From Bifidobacterium pseudolongum subsp. globosum (GTDB lineage Bacteria > Actinomycetota > Actinomycetes > Actinomycetales > Bifidobacteriaceae): a stretch of 64,000 nt of DNA. The notes under the pieces are model-generated. The model was not told the origin of the DNA, searched no databases, and worked only from the letters and a program-made list of their open reading frames with translations. The stretch is from the NCBI RefSeq assembly GCF_004155535.1, contig NZ_RYUH01000009.1:62001-126000 (forward strand), written 5' to 3'. Positions 34,994-43,160 of this stretch are shown in pieces. Position 1 is the first letter of the stretch. Each line of letters begins with the position of its first letter. The translations under genes and the position numbers were made by a program.

Positions 34994-35473
34994 TTACAGA
35001 ACCTGCTCCATGCCGTATTTGTAGGCGCTCATGCCAAGGTGCTCGTAGAACTTGACGGCGGCCGGGTTCGCGGCCCACGCGTTGAGTGTCACGTTGTGGT
35101 AGCCGTGCGCGCGGGCGTGGTCGAGCACGTGGTTGTACAGCGTGGTGCCCACATGCTTGCCGCGAGCGGCTTCGTCCACGCAGATGTCGTCTATGTACAG
35201 CGTGCGGATCGGCTGCAGATTGTTGCTGCCGGTGTGGTCCTCATCCACGCAGAACGCGTAGCCGAGCAACGTGCCATCGGTATCGATCGCCACGAAGATC
35301 GGGCGCGAATCATCGGCGATGATCCGCGCGAGTTCGTCGGGCGTGTACTTCGTCTTGCCTTCGATGAACAGATCGGGGCGGCCGTGTGCGTGCACATCGT
35401 TGACCTGCCGCAGCATGTCCATGATGGCGTTGATGTCGGTGGCTTGCGCGCGGCGGATGGTGAGGCCTGTCAT
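34994..35473 (-). CDS. GNAT acetyltransferase
   Basis: 159 residues. GNAT motifs: MTGLTIRRAQATDINAIMDM at the start, IDDICVDEAARGKHVGTTLY as acetyl-CoA loop (here A-R-G-K-H-V-G), and NAWAANPAAVKFYEHLGM as final motif. The SRPIFVAIDTDGTLLGYAFCV strands are typical. The substrate is unknown. It is read in the same direction as yefM-yoeB but its own end faces their operator, leaving about 60 bases. Confidence 0.88.
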   Translation of the reverse strand: MTGLTIRRAQATDINAIMDMLRQVNDVHAHGRPDLFIEGKTKYTPDELARIIADDSRPIFVAIDTDGTLLGYAFCVDEDHTGSNNLQPIRTLYIDDICVDEAARGKHVGTTLYNHVLDHARAHGYHNVTLNAWAANPAAVKFYEHLGMSAYKYGMEQVL

Positions 35474-35519
35474 GCTTCAAGTATTGCGTGTGGAAAGACA
35501 AGCGGTGTCGAGCGTGAGC

Positions 35520-36317
35520 TCAGCCGATGAGCCACTTGGCGTTCGCGACGCTGTACAGCGGGATGAAGGGGATGAGGATCGGGGTGTGCTTGGTGTAGTG
35601 ATGGTACTCCGGGTCGCTGCCATACTCCTTGTTCTGGCGCAGTTCAAGGCGGCGGGCGCCGCCGAACATGATCCAGCAGATGCACAGGTACCCGCCGATG
35701 GCGGCGATCCACTGCCATGCGCCGCTGAGGATGGAGACACCGGAGACGAAGACGCCGGTCCACGTGACGATTTCACCGAGATAATTGGGGCAACGCACCA
35801 GGCGGAACAGTCCCACGTCGCAGAAACGGTGCGGATGTTGCTGCTTGAATCGGTTCTTGGTCAGGTCGGCTGCGGATTCAAGCAAGATGCCGGCGCCCAT
35901 GATCGCCGCACCCACAATGGCCACGGCGTCGGTGCCCGCATGGTTCTGCAAGCGGAATGCGATTGGGGAGGCCTCACATGCATAGAGCAGCGCGCAACCC
36001 ACCCAAGTGAGGAGCTTGAGGGGGAGCTTGACGTTGTTGCCGTTGTCGATTGCCTGCTGCATGACCTGATGGTAGGAGGAGCTGCGGTATTCGCGCGCGA
36101 GCAGGTAGCCGCCAAGCCGCAGGCCATAGACAATGAGGAGCGCCGCCATGACGGCCGAAACCGTTGTGAGGCCACCACGGATTCCGAAGTAAATAAGCAG
36201 GGCCGAACCGATGCCGGCGATCGAGAAGCCGTAGCCAATTGAGATGAACCAGATGTACCGGTGGAAGCCGACGGCGCTGATTGCGAGCGCCACGAGGAAG
36301 ATAACCAAAAATGCCAT
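35520..36317 (-). CDS. DUF1295/steroid 5-alpha-reductase-like membrane protein
   Basis: 265 residues with about six or seven membrane helices. The C-terminal half has PHRFCDVGLFRLVRCPNYLGEI and a distal E-Y-x-x-Y pattern (KEYGSDPEYHHY), as in membrane enzymes of the DUF1295 / steroid-reductase-like group that reduce or methylate lipids. The true substrate is unknown. The start is uncertain: ATG 36317 (chosen, first helix begins here) or 36338. Repeat element B lies about 100 bases upstream of the start. Confidence 0.75.
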   Translation of the reverse strand: MAFLVIFLVALAISAVGFHRYIWFISIGYGFSIAGIGSALLIYFGIRGGLTTVSAVMAALLIVYGLRLGGYLLAREYRSSSYHQVMQQAIDNGNNVKLPLKLLTWVGCALLYACEASPIAFRLQNHAGTDAVAIVGAAIMGAGILLESAADLTKNRFKQQHPHRFCDVGLFRLVRCPNYLGEIVTWTGVFVSGVSILSGAWQWIAAIGGYLCICWIMFGGARRLELRQNKEYGSDPEYHHYTKHTPILIPFIPLYSVANAKWLIG

Positions 36318-36419
36318 AGTCCAAGCGTATCGGAGCATGCCGGGGTTCTTGGGGTTTGCGGCCAATAGCGCTGTGGGCACATTCCAAGGCGTGTTGGGGT
36401 GGTTGGAGTGCGTGACTAA

Positions 36420-36547
36420 AACGTATCTCGGCTGGGGAGGAGCATTTTTCGGCCAGCCCCTATGTATGAAGGGCGAAAAATGGTGTAATCAAGGGGTTGA
36501 TACATGGATGCCAGCGGGAAAATGCTCCTCCCCAGCCGAGATACGTT
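36420..36547. repeat. Palindromic repeat element, copy B
   Basis: 128 bp. Perfect 30-bp arms: AACGTATCTCGG followed by CTGGGGAGGAGCATTTT on the left, with the exact complement on the right. The interior has GGCCAGCCCC-TATGTATGAAGGGCGAAAAATGG and GATGCCAGCGGG. The outer AACGTATCTCG pair is different in sequence from copies A and C but still pairs, a sign of selection for structure. It abuts the 3' end of the DUF559-like gene. Confidence 0.9.
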
Positions 36548-36558
36548 GCTGCGGGAGC

Positions 36559-37542
36559 TTAGCGGGCGACCACAAGCCCCGAGGGACGCGCCTTCCATGC
36601 TTCGCGTCGCCTGTCCGGCACTCGCTCGAGGGGGAGCGGGGTGCTCAAAAGATAGTTCTTGCCGGTGCGCTCGCTGATGAGCCTTCCGACCAGTTCCGCC
36701 ACGTGCCGCTTATCCGAGTCGGTGATGAACCCAAGACCGATGACTTGCACATAGGCCCAGCCAGATGCCTCTATTGCGAAGCGCCGGAGCGAGTCCTGCT
36801 CCCATTGCTCGCTATGGTGCCTGCCATCATATTCGACGGCCACCATGGGTTCGGGGAACGCAAGGTCCAAAAAGATGAGGCGCCCGTCCGGCAACCTCAC
36901 GGGAAGATTGACCACTGGTCGAGGAAGGCCATAACATTCGAGCGTGAGACGCAGCACGGTCTCCATGACGGAATCAGTGTGCTCTTCCATCAATTCCAAG
37001 GCTTTGCGGCATTGCGTGATTCCCTTGGGTGGCCGTATGCCATTGCAGTGCGCACGGCGCTCGACGCGCGTGATGAGGTCAGCGAAACAGTCCAGTGTCA
37101 GTGGCTCATGAAGGGTGTTCCTGCGCATCATCGCATCGCCTAGGATGACGAGGTCCTTAAGTGCAAGAAAACGTGAGAACATGAACCACGTGAATTCGGG
37201 TGTTGTGCAGGTGACACCCTCTGCGATTTCGATGGTCTCTATTGGTATGCCACTGACAAACAGTGCGGTTGGAGCGATCCGTGTGGGGCCGGGGCGTGTG
37301 AGGGCGCGCCGATCCCGACCTTTGTTGTTGCGGTGATTCACAACCATCTGGAGCACGTCGGCATGAAGTCTGGGCATCGAGACGACAGACGCCTCTGAAT
37401 CCCAGTCCACGCCAAGCAGCCGTAGCGCCGTGGTCAACGTGAATATGCATGCCGTAGCGCGCCGGCAATATCGCTCAAATCGAAGGCAGGTCTCCAATTG
37501 GTGTTCTTGCCGCTGCTCTGGCGTCTCGAAGTGTCCGGGCAT
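36559..37542 (-). CDS. DUF559-like protein with PD-(D/E)xK nuclease fold at the C-terminus
   Basis: 327 residues. The N-terminal ~190 residues are mixed helical and unassigned. Residues ~190-285 look like the Vsr/DUF559 endonuclease fold: E194 in SVMETVLR, then FLDLAFPEPMVAVEYDGRHH with D226, E237 and D239, and a following helix with QWEQDSLRRF. Such proteins are common in Actinobacteria, sometimes with AbiEi-like N-termini; their role is not known. The gene is bordered on both sides by copies of the same palindromic repeat, in the same orientation, which suggests that gene and repeats travel together. Confidence 0.75.
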   Translation of the reverse strand: MPGHFETPEQRQEHQLETCLRFERYCRRATACIFTLTTALRLLGVDWDSEASVVSMPRLHADVLQMVVNHRNNKGRDRRALTRPGPTRIAPTALFVSGIPIETIEIAEGVTCTTPEFTWFMFSRFLALKDLVILGDAMMRRNTLHEPLTLDCFADLITRVERRAHCNGIRPPKGITQCRKALELMEEHTDSVMETVLRLTLECYGLPRPVVNLPVRLPDGRLIFLDLAFPEPMVAVEYDGRHHSEQWEQDSLRRFAIEASGWAYVQVIGLGFITDSDKRHVAELVGRLISERTGKNYLLSTPLPLERVPDRRREAWKARPSGLVVAR

Positions 37543-38038
37543 GTCCTGTTCCTCGCTATGAGTCCGAATGTTGTGCCGACTCTAACGGATGCAACCTCGG
37601 TTGTCAGCCATCGTGGCGATGCTTGTGGAAACGGTGGATAACGGATGAAAAGCAATAACAGAATGTGGAAAGAGCGGTGGATGCCGCCGACTGCCAGTGG
37701 CGTTCGGTTGTGGTGCGGTTTTCAAGCCGAAACCAGTCCGCAGCCAGTGAGAACAAGTAAGAGAGGCATTCGGCGAAAGTATTTTGACTGGGGAGGAGCA
37801 TTTTCCGGCCATCACCCATGTATGCAGGGCGAAAACTGGCTCCAGCACGAGGCCGGTATCTGGGTTCTGCCCGGAAAATGCTCCTCCCCAGCCTGAAAAC
37901 AAGGCGGCTGCACACATGGGTCGCGTACAGCAGGCATCGTTTCATGTTTTCGTGCCAGTAACCTGTTCGTAGCATCGGATTTTTACGCTGCACACATGCA
38001 TCACGCATGGAGCGTGGTCACGAACAGCGAGGGAAACC
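37543..38038. other. Divergent intergenic region with repeat element C
   Basis: 496 bases between the DUF559-like gene and the amino acid transporter operon. It contains repeat element C (37782-37899). The 140 bases next to the binding-protein gene hold its promoter, with GCGAGGG as ribosome site. No credible gene seen. Confidence 0.6.
37782..37899. repeat. Palindromic repeat element, copy C
   Basis: 118 bp. Left arm TTTTGA-CTGGGGAGGAGCATTTTCCGG; right arm CCGGAAAATGCTCC-TCCCCAGCCTGAAAA. The interior GGCCATCACCC-ATGTATGCAGGGCGAAAACTGG matches copy B closely. Same orientation as copies A and B. Confidence 0.9.
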
Positions 38039-38977
38039 ATGAGCAAGCAGTCTTTCCGGTCCATCGCCGCGTGTTTTCTTGGCGCGGCGCTGTGTGTGAG
38101 CGCCGCCGCATGCGGCACGTCCGACGAAGCGTCGTCGTCCGGCAGTGAAACCAGCACCGCATCGCCGCAGGCATACGATGTGTCCAAAATCGAGACGGAC
38201 GAGGAGATCGCCGCGCTGCTGCCGGATTCGGTGAAGCAGGACGGCGTGCTCACCGTGGGTATGGACACCTCGTACGCCCCGGCCGAGTTCCTGGCCGAAG
38301 ACGGCAAGACGCCGGTGGGCTACGATGTCGACATGTCGAATGCGCTCGCCAAGGTGCTGGGCCTCAAGGCCGACCAGCAGGTCTCCAAGTTCGACCTGAT
38401 CATTCCCGCGGTCGGCTCCAAGTACGACGTGGGTATCTCGTCGTTCACGATCACGCCCGAACGCATGGACGCCGTCGATTTTGTGAGCTTCTACAAGGCC
38501 GGCTCCACATGGGTCACCAAGAAGGGCAACCCCACGAATGTCGACACCGCGGACCTGTGCGGCGTGCGCGTGGCGGTGCAGACCGGCACCACGCAGGAAG
38601 AGGAAGTCACGCAGATGAGCGAGGACTGCACCAAGAACGGCAAGGATGCGATCGATATCCTGTCGAACGCGTTGCAGACCGACGTGACGACCAATGTGAC
38701 CACCGGCAAGGCCGACGTGTTCTATGCCGATTCGCCCGTGGCCGGCTATGCGATCACGCAGACCGGCGGCCAGCTTGAGGCGCTCGGCGAGGATGTTGGT
38801 GTGACGAAGCAGGGCATTGTGGTCAAGAAGGGCGACAAGCAGACCGCCGAGGCGCTGCAGAAGGCCATGCAGAAACTCATGGACAGCGGCGTCTACGAAG
38901 AGATCCTCGAGCAGTGGGGCGCACAGTCCGGCGCGATTGACAAGGCCGAGGTCAACCCCACCGACGTCTCCCAGTGA
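38039..38977 (+). CDS. Polar amino acid ABC transporter, binding lipoprotein 1
   Basis: 312 residues. Lipoprotein signal with lipobox SAAAC (cysteine at ~25), then a flexible serine/glutamate stretch and a family 3 solute-binding fold: GVLTVGMDTSYAPAEFLAEDGKTPVGYDVDM, GSKYDVGISSFTITPERMDAVDFVS, GTTQEEEV, VFYADSPVAGYAI. It captures an amino acid outside the membrane for the permease and ATPase encoded downstream. It is first in the operon and paralogous to the next gene. The start follows GCGAGGG. Ligand not known. Confidence 0.9.
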   Translation: MSKQSFRSIAACFLGAALCVSAAACGTSDEASSSGSETSTASPQAYDVSKIETDEEIAALLPDSVKQDGVLTVGMDTSYAPAEFLAEDGKTPVGYDVDMSNALAKVLGLKADQQVSKFDLIIPAVGSKYDVGISSFTITPERMDAVDFVSFYKAGSTWVTKKGNPTNVDTADLCGVRVAVQTGTTQEEEVTQMSEDCTKNGKDAIDILSNALQTDVTTNVTTGKADVFYADSPVAGYAITQTGGQLEALGEDVGVTKQGIVVKKGDKQTAEALQKAMQKLMDSGVYEEILEQWGAQSGAIDKAEVNPTDVSQ

Positions 38978-39019
38978 CCGGCGCGCGCTTGGCCCGCGCA
39001 CACGGTAGGATATAGCTGC

Positions 39020-39061
39020 ATGTGTGTGGCGCGCTCGCCCCGGCGAACGCGCCACACACAT
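39020..39061 (+). terminator. Intercistronic hairpin between the two binding-protein genes
   Basis: ATGTGTGTGGCGCG and its exact complement form a 14-bp stem with a 14-base loop. No T-run. It could stop part of the transcripts or protect the upstream message. Confidence 0.65.
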
Positions 39062-39093
39062 TGAGCAGCGGTGGTGTTCGCGTTGAGCACATT

Positions 39094-39126
39094 TGTATTT
39101 TATGCAGTGTATGACATAAATATACA
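39094..39126. promoter_or_regulatory. AT-rich imperfect palindrome, ARG-box-like
   Basis: TGTATTTTATGCA and TGACATAAATATACA lie as two near-inverted copies ~70 bases before the second binding-protein start. The pattern TGnAT...ATnCA resembles ArgR boxes. It is the most AT-rich spot in this operon and must also contain its promoter. Confidence 0.35.
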
Positions 39127-39193
39127 AACCAATCGACGGCGCCGAACCCTGCGGCATAGCGACGCGCATATGAGACCGGAGGAACAAGAAAGA

Positions 39194-40117
39194 ATGGCAG
39201 TGCAGAGCCTCAAGAAGATCATGGCGGGCGTACTGGGAGCGGCGATGCTGTTTACGGCAGTGGCTTGCGGCACGACCGACGAAAGCACGGACGCGAAGGC
39301 GGAGGCGAAGGCCGGTTTCGACGTTTCCACGGTGAAGAAGGACGACGCGATCGCGGCGATGCTGCCCAAGAGCGTCGCGGACAGCGGCGAGCTGACGGTG
39401 GGCATGGAGCTTTCGTACGCCCCGGCCGAATTCGTGGGCGACGACGGCAAGACGCCGGAAGGCTACGACGTGGACCTGGCGAAGGCGCTGGGCAAGGTGT
39501 TCGGCTTGGACACGAAGATCGTTTCGTCCACATTCGACACGATCGTGCCGTCGGTGGGCAGCAAATACGATCTGGGCATCACGGCGATGACGATCACGCA
39601 GGAGCGCATGGACGCCGTCGACTTTGTGAGCTACTACAAGGCCGGCTCGAGCTGGGCCGTCAAGAAGGGCAACCCGGAGCACATCGACGTCAACGATCTG
39701 TGCGGCAAGAAGATCGCCGTGCAGGTGGGCACCACGCAAGAGGAGGAAGCCAACGAGATCAAGCAGCAGTGCGCGGCGGACGGCAAAGCGGCCGTGGAAG
39801 TGATGCCGAGCAAGCTGCAGACCGACGCGGCGACCGCGGTGGCGACCGGCAAGGCCGACGTCTTCTACGCCGATTCGCCGGTGGCCGGCTATGCGATTTC
39901 GCAGACCGGCGACGCCCTGGAGGATCTGGGCAGCGTGGAAGGCGTGGTCAAGCAGGGCATCGCCATCAAGAAGGGGGACGCCGAGCTGGCCAAGGCGGTG
40001 CAGGCGGCCATGCAGCACCTGATGGACGACGGCACCTACATGAAGATCCTGGAGGCCTGGGGTGTGGAATCCGGCGCCATCAAGACCGCCGAGATCAACC
40101 CGAAAGACCTGGACTGA
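39194..40117 (+). CDS. Polar amino acid ABC transporter, binding lipoprotein 2
   Basis: 307 residues, lipobox TAVAC (cysteine at ~25), same fold as the preceding gene and clearly a tandem duplicate: GELTVGMELSYAPAEFVGDDGKTPEGYDVDL, AMTITQERMDAVDFVSYYKAGSSW, KADVFYADSPVAGYAI. Differences near the ligand pocket suggest a different or broader specificity. GGAGG lies 11 bases before ATG 39194. It has its own promoter region, with a possible ArgR-like operator. A perfect hairpin separates it from the permease gene. Confidence 0.92.
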   Translation: MAVQSLKKIMAGVLGAAMLFTAVACGTTDESTDAKAEAKAGFDVSTVKKDDAIAAMLPKSVADSGELTVGMELSYAPAEFVGDDGKTPEGYDVDLAKALGKVFGLDTKIVSSTFDTIVPSVGSKYDLGITAMTITQERMDAVDFVSYYKAGSSWAVKKGNPEHIDVNDLCGKKIAVQVGTTQEEEANEIKQQCAADGKAAVEVMPSKLQTDAATAVATGKADVFYADSPVAGYAISQTGDALEDLGSVEGVVKQGIAIKKGDAELAKAVQAAMQHLMDDGTYMKILEAWGVESGAIKTAEINPKDLD

Positions 40118-40124
40118 ACGTAAC

Positions 40125-40160
40125 CATGTGCGCGCGGTGAACCCCACCAGCGCGCACATG
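40125..40160 (+). terminator. Intercistronic hairpin between binding protein and permease
   Basis: CATGTGCGCGC and GCGCGCACATG pair perfectly around a 14-base loop eight bases after the stop of the second binding-protein gene. It probably limits read-through or protects the 3' end. Confidence 0.65.
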
Positions 40161-40191
40161 CATTGTTGTGGGGAAGAAAGCGAGGAGACCG

Positions 40192-41178
40192 ATGCCCCAT
40201 CATGTTGAACGCGACGGCGAGGGACTGCCGATCCCGCACCGCATCGAAGCCAAGCCGGTCAAGCGAACCGGCCAGATCGTGGCGGCGGTCATCGTGGCGC
40301 TGCTGGCGGCGATGCTCATCCATGGACTGGTCACCAACCCGCGGTTCGAATGGAACGTGGTGTGGAAGTACCTGTTCAACGAGCGCGTGCTCGAAGGCGT
40401 GGGCTACACGCTCATCCTCACGTTCCTTTCCATGATCATCGCCATCATCCTTGCGGTCATCCTGGCGATCATGCGCAAATCAGCCAACCCGGTGCTGCGC
40501 GGGGTGAGCTGGTTCTACATCTGGTTCTTCCGCGGCACGCCTGTGTACACGCAGCTCGTGTTCTGGGGCCTGTTCTCGGTGCTGATCCCACGCCTGTCAC
40601 TGGGCATTCCCTTCACCTCGATCGAGTTCTGGAGCGTGGATTCACAGACCGTGGTGACCGCGTTCAATGCCGCCGTGATCGGCCTGGCGCTCAACGAGGC
40701 CGCCTATCTCGCCGAAATCGTGCGTGCCGGCCTCGAAGCGGTGGACCCGGGCCAGGAGGAGGCGGCCAAGGCCCTCGGCATGAAGCGTTCGATGATCATG
40801 CGCCGCGTGATCCTGCCCCAGGCCATGCGCATCATCATTCCGCCCACCGGCAACGAGACGATCAGCATGCTCAAGACCACGTCGCTGGTGCTCGCCGTGC
40901 CGTTCACGCTGGAACTCCAGTACGCCACGAACGCGATCGCGAACCGCATCTACAAGCCGATCCCGTTGCTCATTGTGGCCAGCATCTGGTACCTGCTCAT
41001 CACCTCGATCTTCATGGTGATCCAGTCGATGCTCGAAAAGCACTTCGGCAAGGGGTTCGAAGCGCGGCCGGTGGGCACGAAGGGCAAGCAGGCGCCGCTG
41101 CCGGGCAAGACCGAAGGCGAACCGCAAGACGATGTGAACAAGACGAACGAGGCGGCGTTCCTCGGCTACAACGCCTAA
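40192..41178 (+). CDS. Polar amino acid ABC transporter permease
   Basis: 328 residues, HisM/GlnP type. About five or six helices; the cytoplasmic coupling loop has the EAA signature ([26 protein letters not shown]). [12 protein letters not shown] and NEAAYLAEI are typical of polar amino acid permeases. The N-terminal ~30 residues and the C-terminal ~45 residues are extra cytoplasmic tails. It works as a dimer, since only one permease gene is present. The start follows GAGGAGACCG. Confidence 0.92.
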   Translation: MPHHVERDGEGLPIPHRIEAKPVKRTGQIVAAVIVALLAAMLIHGLVTNPRFEWNVVWKYLFNERVLEGVGYTLILTFLSMIIAIILAVILAIMRKSANPVLRGVSWFYIWFFRGTPVYTQLVFWGLFSVLIPRLSLGIPFTSIEFWSVDSQTVVTAFNAAVIGLALNEAAYLAEIVRAGLEAVDPGQEEAAKALGMKRSMIMRRVILPQAMRIIIPPTGNETISMLKTTSLVLAVPFTLELQYATNAIANRIYKPIPLLIVASIWYLLITSIFMVIQSMLEKHFGKGFEARPVGTKGKQAPLPGKTEGEPQDDVNKTNEAAFLGYNA

Positions 41179-41200
41179 CGGACAGGAAGGGCATACTCTC

Positions 41201-42007
41201 ATGACCTCACAGACAACGCACGCCGCAACCACCGGGGCGCAGGCCCCGAAGCCTGTTGTGGAGGCGAAAGACGTGCACAAGGCCTTCGGCGACCTGCATG
41301 TGCTCAAAGGCATCAACCTCGAAGTGGAACCGGGCACCGTCACCGTGATCCTGGGGCCCTCGGGCTCGGGCAAATCCACGTTCCTGCGCCTGATCAACCA
41401 GTTGGAGACGCTCACCGGCGGCGAGATCGACGTGAACGGCGAGATGATCGGCTACAAGCGGCTGGCTGACGGCACGCTGCAGACGCTCAACGAGAAAGAG
41501 ATCGCGCAGCAGCGCTCCAAGCTCGGCATGGTGTTCCAAAAATTCAACCTCTTCCCACACATGACCGTGCTCGAAAACGTGATGGAAGCGCCGGTGCATG
41601 TCAAGCACATGCCCAAGGCCGAGGCACGCGAACTCGCCATCGCCGAACTCAAGCGCGTGGGGTTGGGCGACCGCATGGACTACTACCCGGGCCAACTTTC
41701 GGGCGGCCAGCAGCAGCGCGTCGCCATTGCGCGCGCGCTCGCGATGAAACCCGAGATCATGCTGTTCGACGAGCCGACGAGCGCGCTCGACCCCGAACTC
41801 GTGGGTGAAGTGCTCAATGTGATGCGTTCGCTCGCCGATGAGGGCATGACGATGATCGTGGTGACACACGAGATCGGATTCGCGCGCGAGGTCGCCGACC
41901 AGATCGTGTTCATGGACGGCGGCGTTGTGGTGGAACAAGGCGGACCAGAGATCATCGACCACCCCAAAGAGGCGCGGTTCCGCGACTTCCTGCAGCATGT
42001 GCTGTAG
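41201..42007 (+). CDS. Polar amino acid ABC transporter ATP-binding protein
   Basis: 268 residues, GlnQ type. Walker [11 protein letters not shown]-loop [14 protein letters not shown], signature LSGGQQQRV, Walker [16 protein letters not shown], switch VTHEIGFA. A ~20-residue threonine/alanine-rich N-terminus precedes the domain. It energises the permease encoded 22 bases upstream; start after AGGAAGGG. Last gene of the operon; two strong hairpins lie in the following 230 bases. Confidence 0.94.
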   Translation: MTSQTTHAATTGAQAPKPVVEAKDVHKAFGDLHVLKGINLEVEPGTVTVILGPSGSGKSTFLRLINQLETLTGGEIDVNGEMIGYKRLADGTLQTLNEKEIAQQRSKLGMVFQKFNLFPHMTVLENVMEAPVHVKHMPKAEARELAIAELKRVGLGDRMDYYPGQLSGGQQQRVAIARALAMKPEIMLFDEPTSALDPELVGEVLNVMRSLADEGMTMIVVTHEIGFAREVADQIVFMDGGVVVEQGGPEIIDHPKEARFRDFLQHVL

Positions 42008-42087
42008 TGGAGCCATGGTGTGAGGGCGGTGTTTGGCCGGTTGCCGATTATCTCGGCGGCCGGCCGACTTCGTTGATGCGGCGACTC

Positions 42088-42141
42088 CGGCATGCGCCCG
42101 TGTGGCGTCCCCTCCTCAGTGCGCTCCGTAGGCGCATGCCG
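42088..42141 (+). terminator. Stem-loop after the amino acid transporter operon
   Basis: CGGCATGCGCC (42088-42098) and GGCGCATGCCG (42131-42141) are exact complements around a 32-base loop. It lies about 80 bases after the ATPase stop and can end the operon or fold the 3' region. Confidence 0.5.
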
Positions 42142-42205
42142 AGCCGGCGCAAGACCTTCTCTCCCGCCGGTTCAGCATTGTAGGGGTTCTTTTCGCGAAA
42201 TCCCA

Positions 42206-42234
42206 GCGCTTGTAGTCCTCAGGACTACAAGCGC
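42206..42234. terminator. 13-bp hairpin between convergent genes
   Basis: GCGCTTGTAGTCC-TCA-GGACTACAAGCGC is a perfect 13-bp stem with a three-base loop. It lies just past the end of the response regulator gene on the opposite strand and probably stops both transcripts. Confidence 0.6.
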
Positions 42235-42265
42235 CCAATATGTGGTCGTGCCATGCGCCGTGCCG

Positions 42266-43018
42266 CTATTGGTTGGTGATGCGCGACCATTCGGCGACCG
42301 CCTCGCGCCGGTTGTTAACGCCCAGTTTGCGCATCGCGCGGCTGACGTAGGTCTTGACGGTGGAGGGTCTGACGTCCATGAGCATGGCGATGTCTGTGGT
42401 GAGCATGCCTTGTGCTAGATAATCCATGACGGTGCGTTCGTTCTCCGAGAGATTGAGCAGCACCGGTTTGCCCTCGGCCTGCAGCCGTGCGTACGCCTGT
42501 TGCGGGGAATTGAAGAAGACGCCGTTGCGCATCGGCAGCCGGCCGCCATCGAGCAGCGTCGTGATGGACCCGAGCAGGCCTTCGAGGTCGTCCTTCATCA
42601 CCATACCCTGCATGCCGGCGGCCATCGCATCGGCGGCATACGCCTGCGGGTCGTACGATGTGGCGCCGAGGATGGGGGTGTGGTCGTCTTCGAACCGGAT
42701 CATGGAGCACATTTCGAGTCCGGACATGCCATGCATGGCGATGTCGGTCACTATCAGGTCGGCGGCCGGGTCCGTGCCAGATAGACTGCGGTGGTAGGCG
42801 TCGATGCCGCCCTGCCCGCTTTGCGCGGTCCAGTCGATGGCGAGGTGTGGTTGCTTGGCGAGGAACGACGCCAGCAACCCGAGTACAAGACGGTCGTTGT
42901 CCACGATGGCGATGCGGAACGGCGTCTGCCGGCCGGAAGATGGTGTGGATTGGCTCGCGCCCTCTGTTCCGTTGTTGGTGGTTGTGTTCACGTGCATCAT
43001 CATAGAATACAGCGCCAT
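42266..43018 (-). CDS. Orphan NarL/LuxR-type response regulator
   Basis: About 250 residues. Receiver domain from ~35: FRIAIVDNDRLVLGLLASFL with the acidic pocket, phospho-acceptor D in LIVTDIAMHGMSGLEM, lysine in GMVMKDDLEG. A C-terminal LuxR helix-turn-helix follows (LSENERTVMDYLAQGMLTTDIAMLMDVRPSTVKTYVSR). No kinase gene is adjacent, so its partner lies elsewhere. The start is uncertain: ATG 43018 is the first; others at 43003, 43000 and 42997 lie just downstream of a TATTCT box, which would make the 42997 start leaderless. It is divergent from glmS. Confidence 0.85.
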   Translation of the reverse strand: MALYSMMMHVNTTTNNGTEGASQSTPSSGRQTPFRIAIVDNDRLVLGLLASFLAKQPHLAIDWTAQSGQGGIDAYHRSLSGTDPAADLIVTDIAMHGMSGLEMCSMIRFEDDHTPILGATSYDPQAYAADAMAAGMQGMVMKDDLEGLLGSITTLLDGGRLPMRNGVFFNSPQQAYARLQAEGKPVLLNLSENERTVMDYLAQGMLTTDIAMLMDVRPSTVKTYVSRAMRKLGVNNRREAVAEWSRITNQ

Positions 43019-43147
43019 ACGCAGGTGGCGGTGTTTCACGGGTGGGGGCGGGCGCGTTCGGCTACGGCGAAACCGTCGCCGCCCAAGCAAAAGCGTGGGA
43101 ACCGTGGAAGTGCGACGGATTGCCGTGCATTGCGCGCCGCCGTCGGT

Positions 43148-43153
43148 TATGCT
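43148..43153 (+). promoter_or_regulatory. -10 box of a leaderless glmS transcript
   Basis: TATGCT is seven bases before ATG 43161, and no ribosome site is present. Transcription would begin at or next to the start codon. I saw no glmS ribozyme, which is confined to Firmicutes and relatives. Confidence 0.6.
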
Positions 43154-43160
43154 GGTGCCT

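Noticed and set aside
26261..37899. Mini reading frames inside the palindromic repeats that give similar peptides (WGGAF...GKCSSP on both strands)
   Set aside because: The similarity follows from the palindromic DNA itself; frames extend into unrelated flanks, lack ribosome sites and occur on both strands equally.
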